The notes beneath the pieces are model-generated. The model had not been told where the DNA came from and searched no databases. It saw nothing but the letters and a program-made list of their open reading frames with translations. Shown in pieces: positions 46,301-58,943 of a stretch of DNA of 64,000 bases. The position numbers and the translations under genes were made by a program. Source of the stretch: Balanoglossus misakiensis (Eukaryota; Hemichordata); the NCBI GenBank assembly GCA_040954595.2, contig CM082582.2:1860001-1924000 (forward strand). The letters are read 5' to 3'. Every line of letters begins with the position of its first letter. Within the stretch, counting starts at the first letter, position 1.

Positions 46301-49300
46301 AATAATTTGTCTGGTCACAATATGTCTATAGACACATCACGTACATGGACATGAATGCAAGAATGGACACAGATCATTTATGAAGTCAATGTGAACAACT
46401 TTACTTGAAGTCAGTACATTGTAAACAGAATACCACAGTTGTAATAATTTGTCTGATAACAATATGTCTATAGACACATCACGTACATGAACATGAATGC
46501 AAGAATGGACACAGATCATTTATGAAGTCAATGTGAACAACTTTACTTGAAGTCAGTACATTGTAAACAGAATACCACAGTTGTAATAATTTGTCTGATC
46601 ACAATATGTCTATAGACACATCACGTCCATGAACATGAATGCAAGAATTGGACACAGATCATTTATGAAGTCAATGTGAACAACTTTACTTGAAGTCAGT
46701 ACATTGTAAACAGAATACCACAGTTGTAATAATTTGTCTGGTCACAATATGTCTATAGACACATCACGTCCATGGACATGAATGCAAGAATGGACACAGA
46801 TTATTTATGAAGTCAATGTGAACAACTTTACTTGAATTCAGTACATTGTAAATAGAATACCACAGTTGTAATAATTTGTCTGATCACAATATGTCTGTCG
46901 ACACATCACGTACATGGACATGAATGCAAGAATGGACACAGATCATTTATGAAGTCAATGTGAACAACTTTACTTGAAGTCAGTACATTCTAAACAGAAT
47001 ACCAGAGTTGCAATAATTTGTCTGATCACAATATATCTATAGACACATCACGTACATGGACATGAATGCAAGAATGGACACAGATCATTTATGAAGTCAA
47101 TGTGAACAACTTTACTTGAAGTCAGTAAATTGTAAACAGAATACCAGAGTTGTAATAATTTGTCTGGTCACAATATGTCTATAGACACATCACGTACATG
47201 GACATGAATGCAAGAATGGACACAGATCATTTATGAAGTCAATGTGAACAACTTTACTTGAAGTCAGTACATTGTAAACAGAATACCACAGTTGTAATAA
47301 TTTGTCTGATAACAATATGTCTATAGACACATCACGTACATGAACATGAATGCAAGAATGGACACAGATCATTTATGAAGTCAATGTGAACAACTTTACT
47401 TGAAGTCAGTACATTGTAAACAGAATACCACAGTTGTAATAATTTGTCTGATCACAATATGTCTATAGACACATCACGTCCATGAACATGAATGCAAGAA
47501 TTGGACACAGATCATTTATGAAGTCAATGTGAACAACTTTACTTGAAGTCAGTACATTGTAAACAGAATACCACAGTTGTAATAATTTGTCTGGTCACAA
47601 TATGTCTATAGACACATCACGTCCATGGACATGAATGCAAGAATGGACACAGATTATTTATGAAGTCAATGTGAACAACTTTACTTGAATTCAGTACATT
47701 GTAAATAGAATACCACAGTTGTAATAATTTGTCTGATCACAATATGTCTATAGACACATCATGTACATGGACATGAATGCAAGAATGGACACAGATCATT
47801 TATGAAGGCAATGTGAACAACTTTACTTGAAGTCGGTACATTGTAAACTTAATACCACAGTTGTAATAATTTGTCTGGTCACAATATGTCTATGGACACA
47901 TCATGTACATGGACATGAATGCAAGAATGGACACAGATCATTTATGACGTTAATGTGAACAACTTTACTTCAAGTCAGTACATAGTAAAAAGAATACCAG
48001 AGTTGTAATAATTTGTCTGATCTCAATATGTCTATAGACACATCACATCCATGGACATGAATGCAAGAATGGACACATATCATTTATGAAGTCAATGTGA
48101 ACAACTTTACTTGAAGTCAGTAAATTGTAAACAGAATACCAGAGTTGTAATAATTTGTCAGATCACAATATGTCTATAGACACATCATGTAAATTGACAT
48201 GAATGCAAGAATGGACACAGATCATTTATGAAGTCAATATGAACAACTTTATTTGAAGTCAGTACATTGTAAACAGAATACCACAGTTGTAATAATTTGT
48301 CTGATCACAATATGTCTATAGACACATCATGTACATGGACATGAGTGCAAGAATGGACACAGATCATTTATGAAGTCATTATGAACAACTTTATTTGAAG
48401 TCAGTACATTGTAAACAGAATACCACAGTTGTAATAATTTGTCTGATCACAATATGTCTATAGACACATCACGTCCATGGACATGAATGCATGAATGGAC
48501 ACAGATCATTTATGAAGTCAATGTGAACAACTTTACTTGAAGTCAGTAAATTGTAAACAGAATACCACAGTTGTAATAATTTGTCTGATCACAATATGTC
48601 TATAGACACATCACGTACATGGACATGAATGCAAGAATGGACACAGATCATTTATGAAGTCAATGTGAACAACTTTACTTGAAGTCAGTACATTGTAAAC
48701 AGAATACCACAGTTGTAATAATTTGTCTGATCACAATATGTCTATAGACACATCACGTCCATGGACATGAATGCATGAATGGACACAGATCATTTATGAA
48801 GTCAATGTGAACAACTTTACTTGAAGTCAGTACATTCTAAACAGAATACCAGAGTTGCAATAATTTGTCTGGTCACAATATGTCTATAGACACATCACGT
48901 ACATGGACATGAATGCAAGAATGGACACAGATCATTTATGAAGTCAATGTGAACAACTTTACTTGAAGTCAGTACATTGTAAACAGAATACCACAGTTGC
49001 AATAATTTGTCCGATCACAAAATGTCTATAGACACATCACGTACATGAACATGAATGCAAGAATGGACACAGATCATTTATGAAGTCAATGTGAACATCT
49101 TTACTTGAAGTCAGTACATTGTAAACAGAATATTAGAGATGTAATAATTTGTCTGATCACAATATGTCTGTCGACACATCACGTACATGGACATGAATGC
49201 AAGAATGGACACAGATCATTTATGAAGTCAATGTGAACAACTTTACTTGAAGTCAGTACATTCTAAACAGAATACCAGAGTTGCAATAATTTGTCTGATC

Positions 49301-52300
49301 ACAATATATCTATAGACACATCACGTACATGGACATGAATGCAAGAATGGACACAGATCATTTATGAAGTCAATGTGAACAACTTTACTTGAAGTCAGTA
49401 AATTGTAAACAGAATACCAGAGTTGTAATAATTTGTCTGGTCACAATATGTCTATAGACACATCACGTACATGGACATGAATGCAAGAATGGACACAGAT
49501 CATTTATGAAGTCAATGTGAACAACTTTACTTGAAGTCAGTACATTGTAAACAGAATACCACAGTTGTAATAATTTGTCTGATAACAATATGTCTATAGA
49601 CACATCACGTACATGAACATGAATGCAAGAATGGACACAGATCATTTATGAAGTCAATGTGAACAACTTTACTTGAAGTCAGTACATTGTAAACAGAATA
49701 CCACAGTTGTAATAATTTGTCTGATCACAATATGTCTATAGACACATCACGTCCATGAACATGAATGCAAGAATTGGACACAGATCATTTATGAAGTCAA
49801 TGTGAACAACTTTACTTGAAGTCAGTACATTGTAAACAGAATACCACAGTTGTAATAATTTGTCTGGTCACAATATGTCTATAGACACATCACGTCCATG
49901 GACATGAATGCAAGAATGGACACAGATTATTTATGAAGTCAATGTGAACAACTTTACTTGAATTCAGTACATTGTAAATAGAATACCACAGTTGTAATAA
50001 TTTGTCTGATCACAATATGTCTGTCGACACATCACGTACATGGACATGAATGCAAGAATGGACACAGATCATTTATGAAGTCAATGTGAACAACTTTACT
50101 TGAAGTCAGTACATTCTAAACAGAATACCAGAGTTGCAATAATTTGTCTGATCACAATATATCTATAGACACATCACGTACATGGACATGAATGCAAGAA
50201 TGGACACAGATCATTTATGAAGTCAATGTGAACAACTTTACTTGAAGTCAGTAAATTGTAAACAGAATACCAGAGTTGTAATAATTTGTCTGGTCACAAT
50301 ATGTCTATAGACACATCACGTACATGGACATGAATGCAAGAATGGACACAGATCATTTATGAAGTCAATGTGAACAACTTTACTTGAAGTCAGTACATTG
50401 TAAACAGAATACCACAGTTGTAATAATTTGTCTGATAACAATATGTATATAGACACATCACGTACATGAACATGAATGCAAGAATGGACACAGATCATTT
50501 ATGAAGTCAATGTGAACAACTTTACTTGAAGTCAGTACATTGTAAACAGAATACCACAGTTGTAATAATTTGTCTGATCACAATATGTCTATAGACACAT
50601 CACGTCCATGAACATGAATGCAAGAATTGGACACAGATCATTTATGAAGTCAATGTGAACAACTTTACTTGAAGTCAGTACATTGTAAACAGAATACCAC
50701 AGTTGTAATAATTTGTCTGGTCACAATATGTCTATAGACACATCACGTCCATGGACATGAATGCAAGAATGGACACAGATTATTTATGAAGTCAATGTGA
50801 ACAACTTTACTTGAATTCAGTACATTGTAAATAGAATACCACAGTTGTAATAATTTGTCTGATCACAATATGTCTATAGACACATCATGTACATGGACAT
50901 GAATGCAAGAATGGACACAGATCATTTATGAAGTCAATGTGAACAACTTTACTTGAATTCAGTACATTGTAAATAGAATACTACAGTTGTAATAATTTGT
51001 CTGATCACAATATGTCTATAGACACATCACGTCCATGGACATGAATGCATGAATGAACACAGATCATTTATGAAGTCAATGTGAACAACTTTACTTGAAG
51101 TCAGTACATTGTAAACAGAATACCACAGTTGTAATAATTTGTCTGGTCACAATATGTCTATAGAAACATCACGTCCATGGACATGAATGCAAGAATGGAC
51201 ACAGATTATTTATGAAGTCAATGTGAACAACTTTACTTGAATTCAGTACATTGTAAATAGAATACCACAGTTGTAATAATTTGTCTGATCACAATATGTC
51301 TATAGACACATCATGTACATGGACATGAATGCAAGAATGGACACAGATCATTTATGAAGTCAATGTGAACAACTTTACTTGAATTCAGTACATTGTAAAT
51401 AGAATACTACAGTTGTAATAATTTGTCTGATCACAATATGTCTATAGACACATCACGTCCATGGACATGAATGCATGAATGAACACAGATCATTTATGAA
51501 GTCAATGTGAATAACTTTACTTGAAATCAGTACATTGTAAACAGAAAACCACAGTTGTAATAATTTGTCTGGTCACAATATGTCTATAGACACTTCACGT
51601 CCATGGACATGAATGCAAGAATGGACACAGATCATTTATGAAGGCAATGTGAACAACTTTACTTGAAGTCGGTATATTGTAAACTTAATACCACAGTTGT
51701 AATAATTTGTCTGGTCACAATATGTCTATGGACACATCATGTACATGGACATGAATGCAAGAATGGACACAGATCATTTATGACGTTAATGTGAACAACT
51801 TTACTTCAAGTCAGTACATAGTAAACAGAATACCAGAGTTGTAATAATTTGTCTGATCTCAATATGTCTATAGACACATCACATCCATGGACATGAATGC
51901 AAGAATGGACACAGATCATTTATGAAGTCAATGTGAACAACTTTACTTGAAGTCAGTAAATTGTAAACAGAATACCAGAGTTGTAATAATTTGTCAGATC
52001 ACAATATGTCTATAGACACATCATGTAAATTGACATGAATGCAAGAATGGACACAGATCATTTATGAAGTCAATATGAACAACTTTATTTGAAGTCAGTA
52101 CATTGTAAACAGAATACCACAGTTGTAATAATTTGTCTGATCACAATATGTCTATAGACACATCATGTACATGGACATGAATGCAAGAATGGACACAGAT
52201 CATTTATGAAGCCATTATGAACAACTTTATTTGAAGTCAGTACATTGTAAACAGAATACCACAGTTGTAATAATTTGTCTGATCACAATATGTCTATAGA

Positions 52301-55300
52301 CACATCACATCCATGGACATGAATGCAAGAATGGACACAGATCATTTATGAAGTCAATGTGAACAACTTTACTTGAAGTCAGTAAATTGTAAACAGAATG
52401 CAAGAGTTGTAATAATTTGTCCGATCACAAAATGTCTATAGACACATCACGTACATGAACATGAATACAAGAATGGACACAGATCATTTATGAAGTCAAT
52501 GTGAACATCTTTACTTGAAGTCAGTACATTGTAAACAGAATATTAGAGATGTAATAATTTGTCTGATCACAATATGTCTGTCGACACATCACGTACATGG
52601 ACATGAATGCAATAATGGACACAGATCATTTATGAAGTCAATGTGAACAACTTTACTTGAAGTCAGTACATTCTAAACAGAATACCAGAGTTGCAATAAT
52701 TTGTCTGATCACAATATGTCTATAGACACATCACGTACATGGACATGAATGCAAGAATGGACACAGATCATTTATGAAGTCAATGTGAACAACTTTACTT
52801 GAAGTCAGTACAGTGTAAACAGAATACCACAGTTGTAATAATTTGTCTGATCACAATATGTCTATAGACACATCACGTCCATGGACATGAATGCATGAAT
52901 GGACACAGATCATTTATGAAGTCAATGTGAACAACTTTACTTGAAGTCAGTACATTCTAAACAGAATACCAGAGTTGCAATAATTTGTCTGGTCACAATA
53001 TGTCTATAGACACATCACGTACATGGACATGAATGCAAGAATGGACACAGATCATTTATGAAGTCAATGTGAACAACTTTACTTGAAGTCAGTACATTGT
53101 AAACAGAATACCACAGTTGCAATAATTTGTCCGATCACAAAATGTCTATAGACACATCACGTATATGAACATGAATGCAAGAATGGACACAGATCATTTA
53201 TGAAGTCAATGTGAACATCTTTACTTGAAGTCAGTACATTGTAAACAGAATATTAGAGATGTAATAATTTGTCTGATCACAATATGTCTGTCGACACATC
53301 ACGTACATGGACATGAATGCAAGAATGGACACAGATCATTTATGAAGTCAATGTGAACAACTTTACTTGAAGTCAGTACATTCTAAACAGAATACCAGAG
53401 TTGCAATAATTTGTCTGATCACAATATATCTATAGACACATCACGTACATGGACATGAATGCAAGAATGGACACAGATCATTTATGAAGTCAATGTGAAC
53501 AACTTTACTTGAAGTCAGTAAATTGTAAACAGAATACCAGAGTTGTAATAATTTGTCTGGTCACAATATGTCTATAGACACATCACGTACATGGACATGA
53601 ATGCAAGAATGGACACAGATCATTTATGAAGTCAATGTGAACAACTTTACTTGAAGTCAGTACATTGTAAACAGAATACCACAGTTGTAATAATTTGTCT
53701 GATAACAATATGTCTATAGACACATCACGTACATGGACATGAATGCAAGAATGGACACAGATCATTTATGAAGTCAATGTGAACAACTTTACTTGAAGTC
53801 AGTACATTGTAAACAGAATACCACAGTTGTAATAATTTGTCTGATCACAATATGTCTATAGACACATCACGTCCATGAACATGAATGCAAGAATTGGACA
53901 CAGATCATTTATGAAGTCAATGTGAACAACTTTACTTGAAGTCAGTACATTGTAAACAGAATACCACAGTTGTAATAATTTGTCTGGTCACAATATGTCT
54001 ATAGACACATCACGTCCATGGACATGAATGCAAGAATGGACACAGATTATTTATGAAGTCAATGTGAACAACTTTACTTGAATTCAGTACATTGTAAATA
54101 GAATACCACAGTTGTAATAATTTGTCTGATCACAATATGTCTATAGACACATCATGTACATGGACATGAATGCAAGAATGGACACAGATCATTTATGAAG
54201 TCAATGTGAACAACTTTACTTGAATTCAGTACATTGTAAATAGAATACTACAGTTGTAATAATTTGTCTGATCACAATATGTCTATAGACACATCACGTC
54301 CATGGACATGAATGCATGAATGAACACAGATCATTTATGAAGTCAATGTGAATAACTTTACTTGAAATCAGTACATTGTAAACAGAAAACCACAGTTGTA
54401 ATAATTTGTCTGGTCACAATATGTCTATAGACACTTCACGTCCATGGACATGAATGCAAGAATGGACACAGATCATTTATGAAGGCAATGTGAACAACTT
54501 TACTTGAAGTCGGTACATTGTAAACTTAATACCACAGTTGTAATAATTTGTCTGGTCACAATATGTCTATGGACACATCATGTACATGGACATGAATGCA
54601 AGAATGGACACAGATCATTTATGACGTTAATGTGAACAACTTTACTTCAAGTCAGTACATAGTAAACAGAATACCAGAGTTGTAATAATTTGTCTGATGT
54701 CAATATTTCTATAGACACATCACATCCATGGACATGAATGCAAGAATGGACACAGATCATTTATGAAGTCAATGTGAACAACTTTACTTGAAGTCAGTAA
54801 ATTGTAAACAGAATACCAGAGTTGTACTAATTTGTCAGATCACAATATGTCTATAGACACATCATGTAAATTGACATGAATGCAAGAATGGACACAGATC
54901 ATTTATGAAGTCAATATGAACAACTTTATTTGAAGTCAGTACATTGTAAACAGAATACCACAGTTGTAATAATTTGTCTGATCACAATATGTCTATAGAC
55001 ACATCATGTACATGGACATGAGTGCAAGAATGGACACAGATCATTTATGAAGTCATTATGAACAACTTTATTTGAAGTCAGTACATTGTAAACAGAATAC
55101 CACAGTTGTAATAATTTGTCTGATCACAATATGTCTATAGACACATCACGTCCATGGACATGAATGCATGAATGGACACAGATCATTTATGAAGTCAATG
55201 TGAACAACTTTACTTGAAGTCAGTAAATTGTAAACAGAATACCACAGTTGTAATAATTTGTCTGATCACAATATGTCTGTAGACACATCACGTCCATGGA

Positions 55301-57558
55301 CATGAATGCAAGAATGGACACAGATCATTTATGAAGTCAATGTGAACAACTTTACTTGAATTCAGTACATTGTAAACAGAATACATGAGTTGTAATAATT
55401 TGTGTGTCCACAATATGTCTATAGACACATCATGTACATGGACATGAATGCAAGAATGGACACAGATCATTTATGAAGTCATTGTGAACAACTTTATTTG
55501 AAGTCAGTACATTGTAAACAGAATACCACAGTTGTAATAATTTGTCTGATCACAATATGTCTATAGACACATCACGTCCATGGACATGAATGCATAAATG
55601 GACACAGATCATTTATGTAGTCATTGTGAACTACTTTACTTGAAGTCAGTACATTGTAAACAGAATACCACAGTTGTAATAATTTGTCTCATCACAATAT
55701 GTCTATAGACACATCACGTCCATGGACATGAATGCAAGAATGGACACAGATCATTTATGAAGTCAATGTGAACAACTTTTACTTGATGTCAGTAAAATGT
55801 AAACAGAATACCAGAGTTGTAATAATTTGTCTGATCACAATATGTCTATAGACACATCACGTCCATGGACATGAATGCAGGAATGGACACAGATCATTTA
55901 TGAAGTCAATGTGAACAACTTCACTTGAAGTCAGTAAATTGTAAACAGAATACCAGAGTTGTAATGATTTGTCAGATCACAATATGTCTATAGACACATT
56001 ACGTACATGGACATGAATGCAAGAATGGACACAGATCATTTATGAAGTCAATGTGAACAACTTTACTTGAATACAGTACATTGTAAACAGAATACATGAG
56101 TTGTAATAATTTGTGTGTCCACAATATGTCTATAGACACATCACGTACATGGACATGAATGCAAGAATGGACACAGATCATTTATGAAGTCAATGTGAAC
56201 AACTTTACTTGAAGTCAGTACATTGTAAACAGAATACATGAGTTGAAATAGTTTGTCTGATCACAATATGTCTATAGACACATCACGTACATGAATGCAA
56301 GAATGGACACAGATCATTTATGAAGTCAATGTGAACAACTTTACTTGAATTCAGTACCTTGTACACAGAATACATGAGTTGAAATAGTTTGTCTGATCAC
56401 AATATGTCTATAGACACATCACGTACATGGACATGAATGCAAGAATGGACACAGATCATTTATGAAGTCAATGTGAACAACTTTACTTGAAGTCAGTACA
56501 TTGTAAACAGAATACCACAGTTGTAATAATTTGTCTGATCACAATATGTCTATAGACACATCACGTCCATGAACATGAATGCAAGAATGGACACAGATCA
56601 TTTATGAAGTCAATGTGAACAACTTTACTTGAAGTCAGTACATTGTAAACAGAATACCACAGTTGTAATAATTTGTGTGATCTCAATATGTCTATAGACA
56701 CATCACGTCCATGGACATGAATGCAAGAATGGACACAGATCATTTATGAAGTCAATGTGAACAACTTTACTTGAAGTCAGTAAATTGTAAACAGAATACC
56801 AGAGTTGTAATAATTTGTCAGATCACAATATGTCTATAGACACATCATGTAAATTGACATGAATGCAAGAATGGACACAGATCATTTATGAAGTCAATAT
56901 GAACAACTTTACTTGAATTCAGTACATTATAAATAGAATACCACAGTTGTAATAATTTGTCTGATCACAATATGTCTATAGACACATCATGTACATGGAC
57001 ATGAATGCAAGAATGGACACAGATCATTTATGAAGTCATTGTGAACAACTTTACTTGAAGTCAGTACATTGTAAACAGAATACCACAGTTGTAATAATTT
57101 GTCTGATCACAATATGTCTATAGACACATCACGTCCATGAACATGAATGCAAGAATGGACACAGATCATTTATGAAGTCAATGTGAACAACTTTACTTGA
57201 AGTCAGTACATTGTAAACAGAATACCACAGTTGTAATAATTTGTCTGATCACAATATGTCTATAGACACATCATGTACATGGACATGAATGCTAGAATGG
57301 ACACAGATCATTTATGAAGTCAATGTGAACAACTTTACTTGAAGTCAGTAAATTGTAAACAGAATACCAGAGTTGCAATAATTTGTCTGCTCACAATATG
57401 TCTTTAGACACATCATGTACATGGACATGAATGCTAGAATGGACACAGATCATTGATGAAGTCAATGTGAACAACTTTTCTTGAAGTCAGTAAATTGTAA
57501 ACAGAATACCAGAGTTTCAATAATTTGTCTGCTCACAATATGTCTGTAGACACATCAT
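40380..57558 (-). repeat. 142-bp satellite array, - orientation, block 5
   Basis: About 121 monomers of the same satellite, now inverted relative to positions 1-26483. Long higher-order duplications are visible; two near-identical copies of about 3126 bp (22 monomers) occupy roughly 44660-47785 and 47786-50911. The variant TTTATGACGTTAATG marks monomers at 40843, 44821, 47947, 51783 and 54623. No genes are present. Confidence 0.97.
44660..50911 (-). repeat. Higher-order repeat: two 3126-bp units of 22 monomers
   Basis: Private variants recur at exactly 3126 bp: ACGTTAATG at 44821 and 47947, ACATATCATTTATG near 44950 and 48076, and matched monomers starting at 46337/49463 and 47190/50316. Very few differences were noticed (for example CTATAG versus ATATAG near 50447). 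A six-monomer (853-bp) sub-duplication lies inside each unit. Boundaries are approximate. Confidence 0.8.
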
Positions 57559-57697
57559 TTGGGCACAACCCCTTGGGTGTAATTTGGGGCGCCCTCTGTG
57601 TAGTGCGTCTTCCCGCCTTCCGGAGAGAATTGCTACTTTTGTAGGGCTTCCGCCATCTTGTAGAGTCACTTTTTCCGAGCAGTCGCTCGCTTAAAAC
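57559..57697 (+). repeat. Split direct repeat A1
   Basis: 139 bp, matching 61497-61635 with a single noticed difference (GGGCACAACC versus GGGCCCAACC). It forms the left end and 5' leader of the element. Likely contains the promoter; no TATA box was recognised. Confidence 0.92.
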
Positions 57698-57740
57698 TTC
57701 TCCCAAAAATCCGTCTTTTTCGCCGCTTTGTCGTCACAAT

Positions 57741-58919
57741 ATGTCCGACCACTCAGACAGCGAAACTCTCCCACAGTCCGAAAGGCGGACTCCCAACTGC
57801 TCTGGCTGCAAACAAGCAGTAAAAGGGCATCGCGCTCTTGGATTACAGCCAGGCCCAAACTGCACAGGCGTGCCCCAACCGCAAGACGCAGATGGAAGCT
57901 TTGCCATTCCCACCACATCCGTCGTCGTCGAACAGACTGACTCACTCCAGCTCGAAGATCTACAAGCCAGACAGGCAGAACTGTTACAGGAAAAGCAACT
58001 CCTACTGCAGAAACGAGAGCAGCGTGCATTACAGACCCGCTCCAGCATCTCAGAACTAGAACACGAACTTGCCACCCTCCGAGTGCGGGATGCCAACACA
58101 AGTCTCATGCAACCGCCTCCATCGATCCCTTTATCGTCGGGCAACGGCTGTCCACCAACACTGGACACCCTTCGTCAAAACCCAGCGGCCAACCAAGCAG
58201 TCGACGCACAACTCTCTCACATTGTGAATTCGGCATTTGGCGCCTCCGCATTGCCAACGTCCATCGGACAGTCTACTCGTGCTGAATGGCCGATCGGCTA
58301 CATGTCACAAGGTAAGCCAGGAAAGTCCCCTCGTGACTCTCAAGCCCCTAGCTTCACAGACGAATCCAGAGTGAAATGGCCACATTTGCGCCTACCTCGC
58401 GAAAAAGGAGGAAAAGTCCCCAAATTCGACAACTTAACCATCGCACAACTGGTCAGAGGTGAATTAGAAATACTCAACTCCGTCTACCTGCCCATCTCGT
58501 CGGAGGAACGCGCTCCCAGATCACTGCATCTCCAGAACTTAATGAGACTCGCTCATAAGCACGATTGGTCAGACGTACTGAATTTCCACGGTACCATCTT
58601 AGAAAAGATACAAAGCGCAGAACTACATTGGCAAGACTGCTTCGACCGTTATGAAAAAGAACTTCTCTCACCCGACACCCTGAAATCCGTCAAACAAGGC
58701 ACTGATAGCGGCAAGACACAGGCCGTCAAGAAGAGCGATATGTGTTACAAGTACAACCTCCAGACATGCGAATGGGGCGACAAGTGTTTTAGACGCCACA
58801 TCTGCTATCGCTGTTTCAAAATTAACAACACAGCCACACCTCACAGCGGCAAAGACTGCCACCTCGCCACCAGCAAGAAGAATGACAGCTCCAATAGTAT
58901 TACATCTAATTCGGACTGA
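57741..58919 (+). CDS. Gag-like protein of split-direct-repeat element, CCCH zinc finger
   Basis: A 392-residue intact frame starting with ATG 44 bp after A1. The N-terminal third has a Gln/Leu/Glu-rich coiled-coil around residues 70-115 (LQARQAELLQEKQLLLQKRE). The central part is Pro/Ser-rich and then helical. Near the C-terminus is a CX7CX5CX3H zinc finger (C335, C343, C349, H353), followed by a further CYRC pair. CCCH fingers bind RNA, in keeping with a Gag role in place of the usual CCHC knuckle. It ends 24 bp before the RT start. Assignment as Gag rests on position and the finger. Confidence 0.82.
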   Translation: MSDHSDSETLPQSERRTPNCSGCKQAVKGHRALGLQPGPNCTGVPQPQDADGSFAIPTTSVVVEQTDSLQLEDLQARQAELLQEKQLLLQKREQRALQTRSSISELEHELATLRVRDANTSLMQPPPSIPLSSGNGCPPTLDTLRQNPAANQAVDAQLSHIVNSAFGASALPTSIGQSTRAEWPIGYMSQGKPGKSPRDSQAPSFTDESRVKWPHLRLPREKGGKVPKFDNLTIAQLVRGELEILNSVYLPISSEERAPRSLHLQNLMRLAHKHDWSDVLNFHGTILEKIQSAELHWQDCFDRYEKELLSPDTLKSVKQGTDSGKTQAVKKSDMCYKYNLQTCEWGDKCFRRHICYRCFKINNTATPHSGKDCHLATSKKNDSSNSITSNSD

Positions 58920-58943
58920 ACTTCAGTTGTTGGGTTGACTCCC

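Noticed and set aside
57691-58168. Antisense frames across the split-direct-repeat gag
   Set aside because: They are shadows of the 392-residue gag frame, which has the zinc finger and the expected position before RT.
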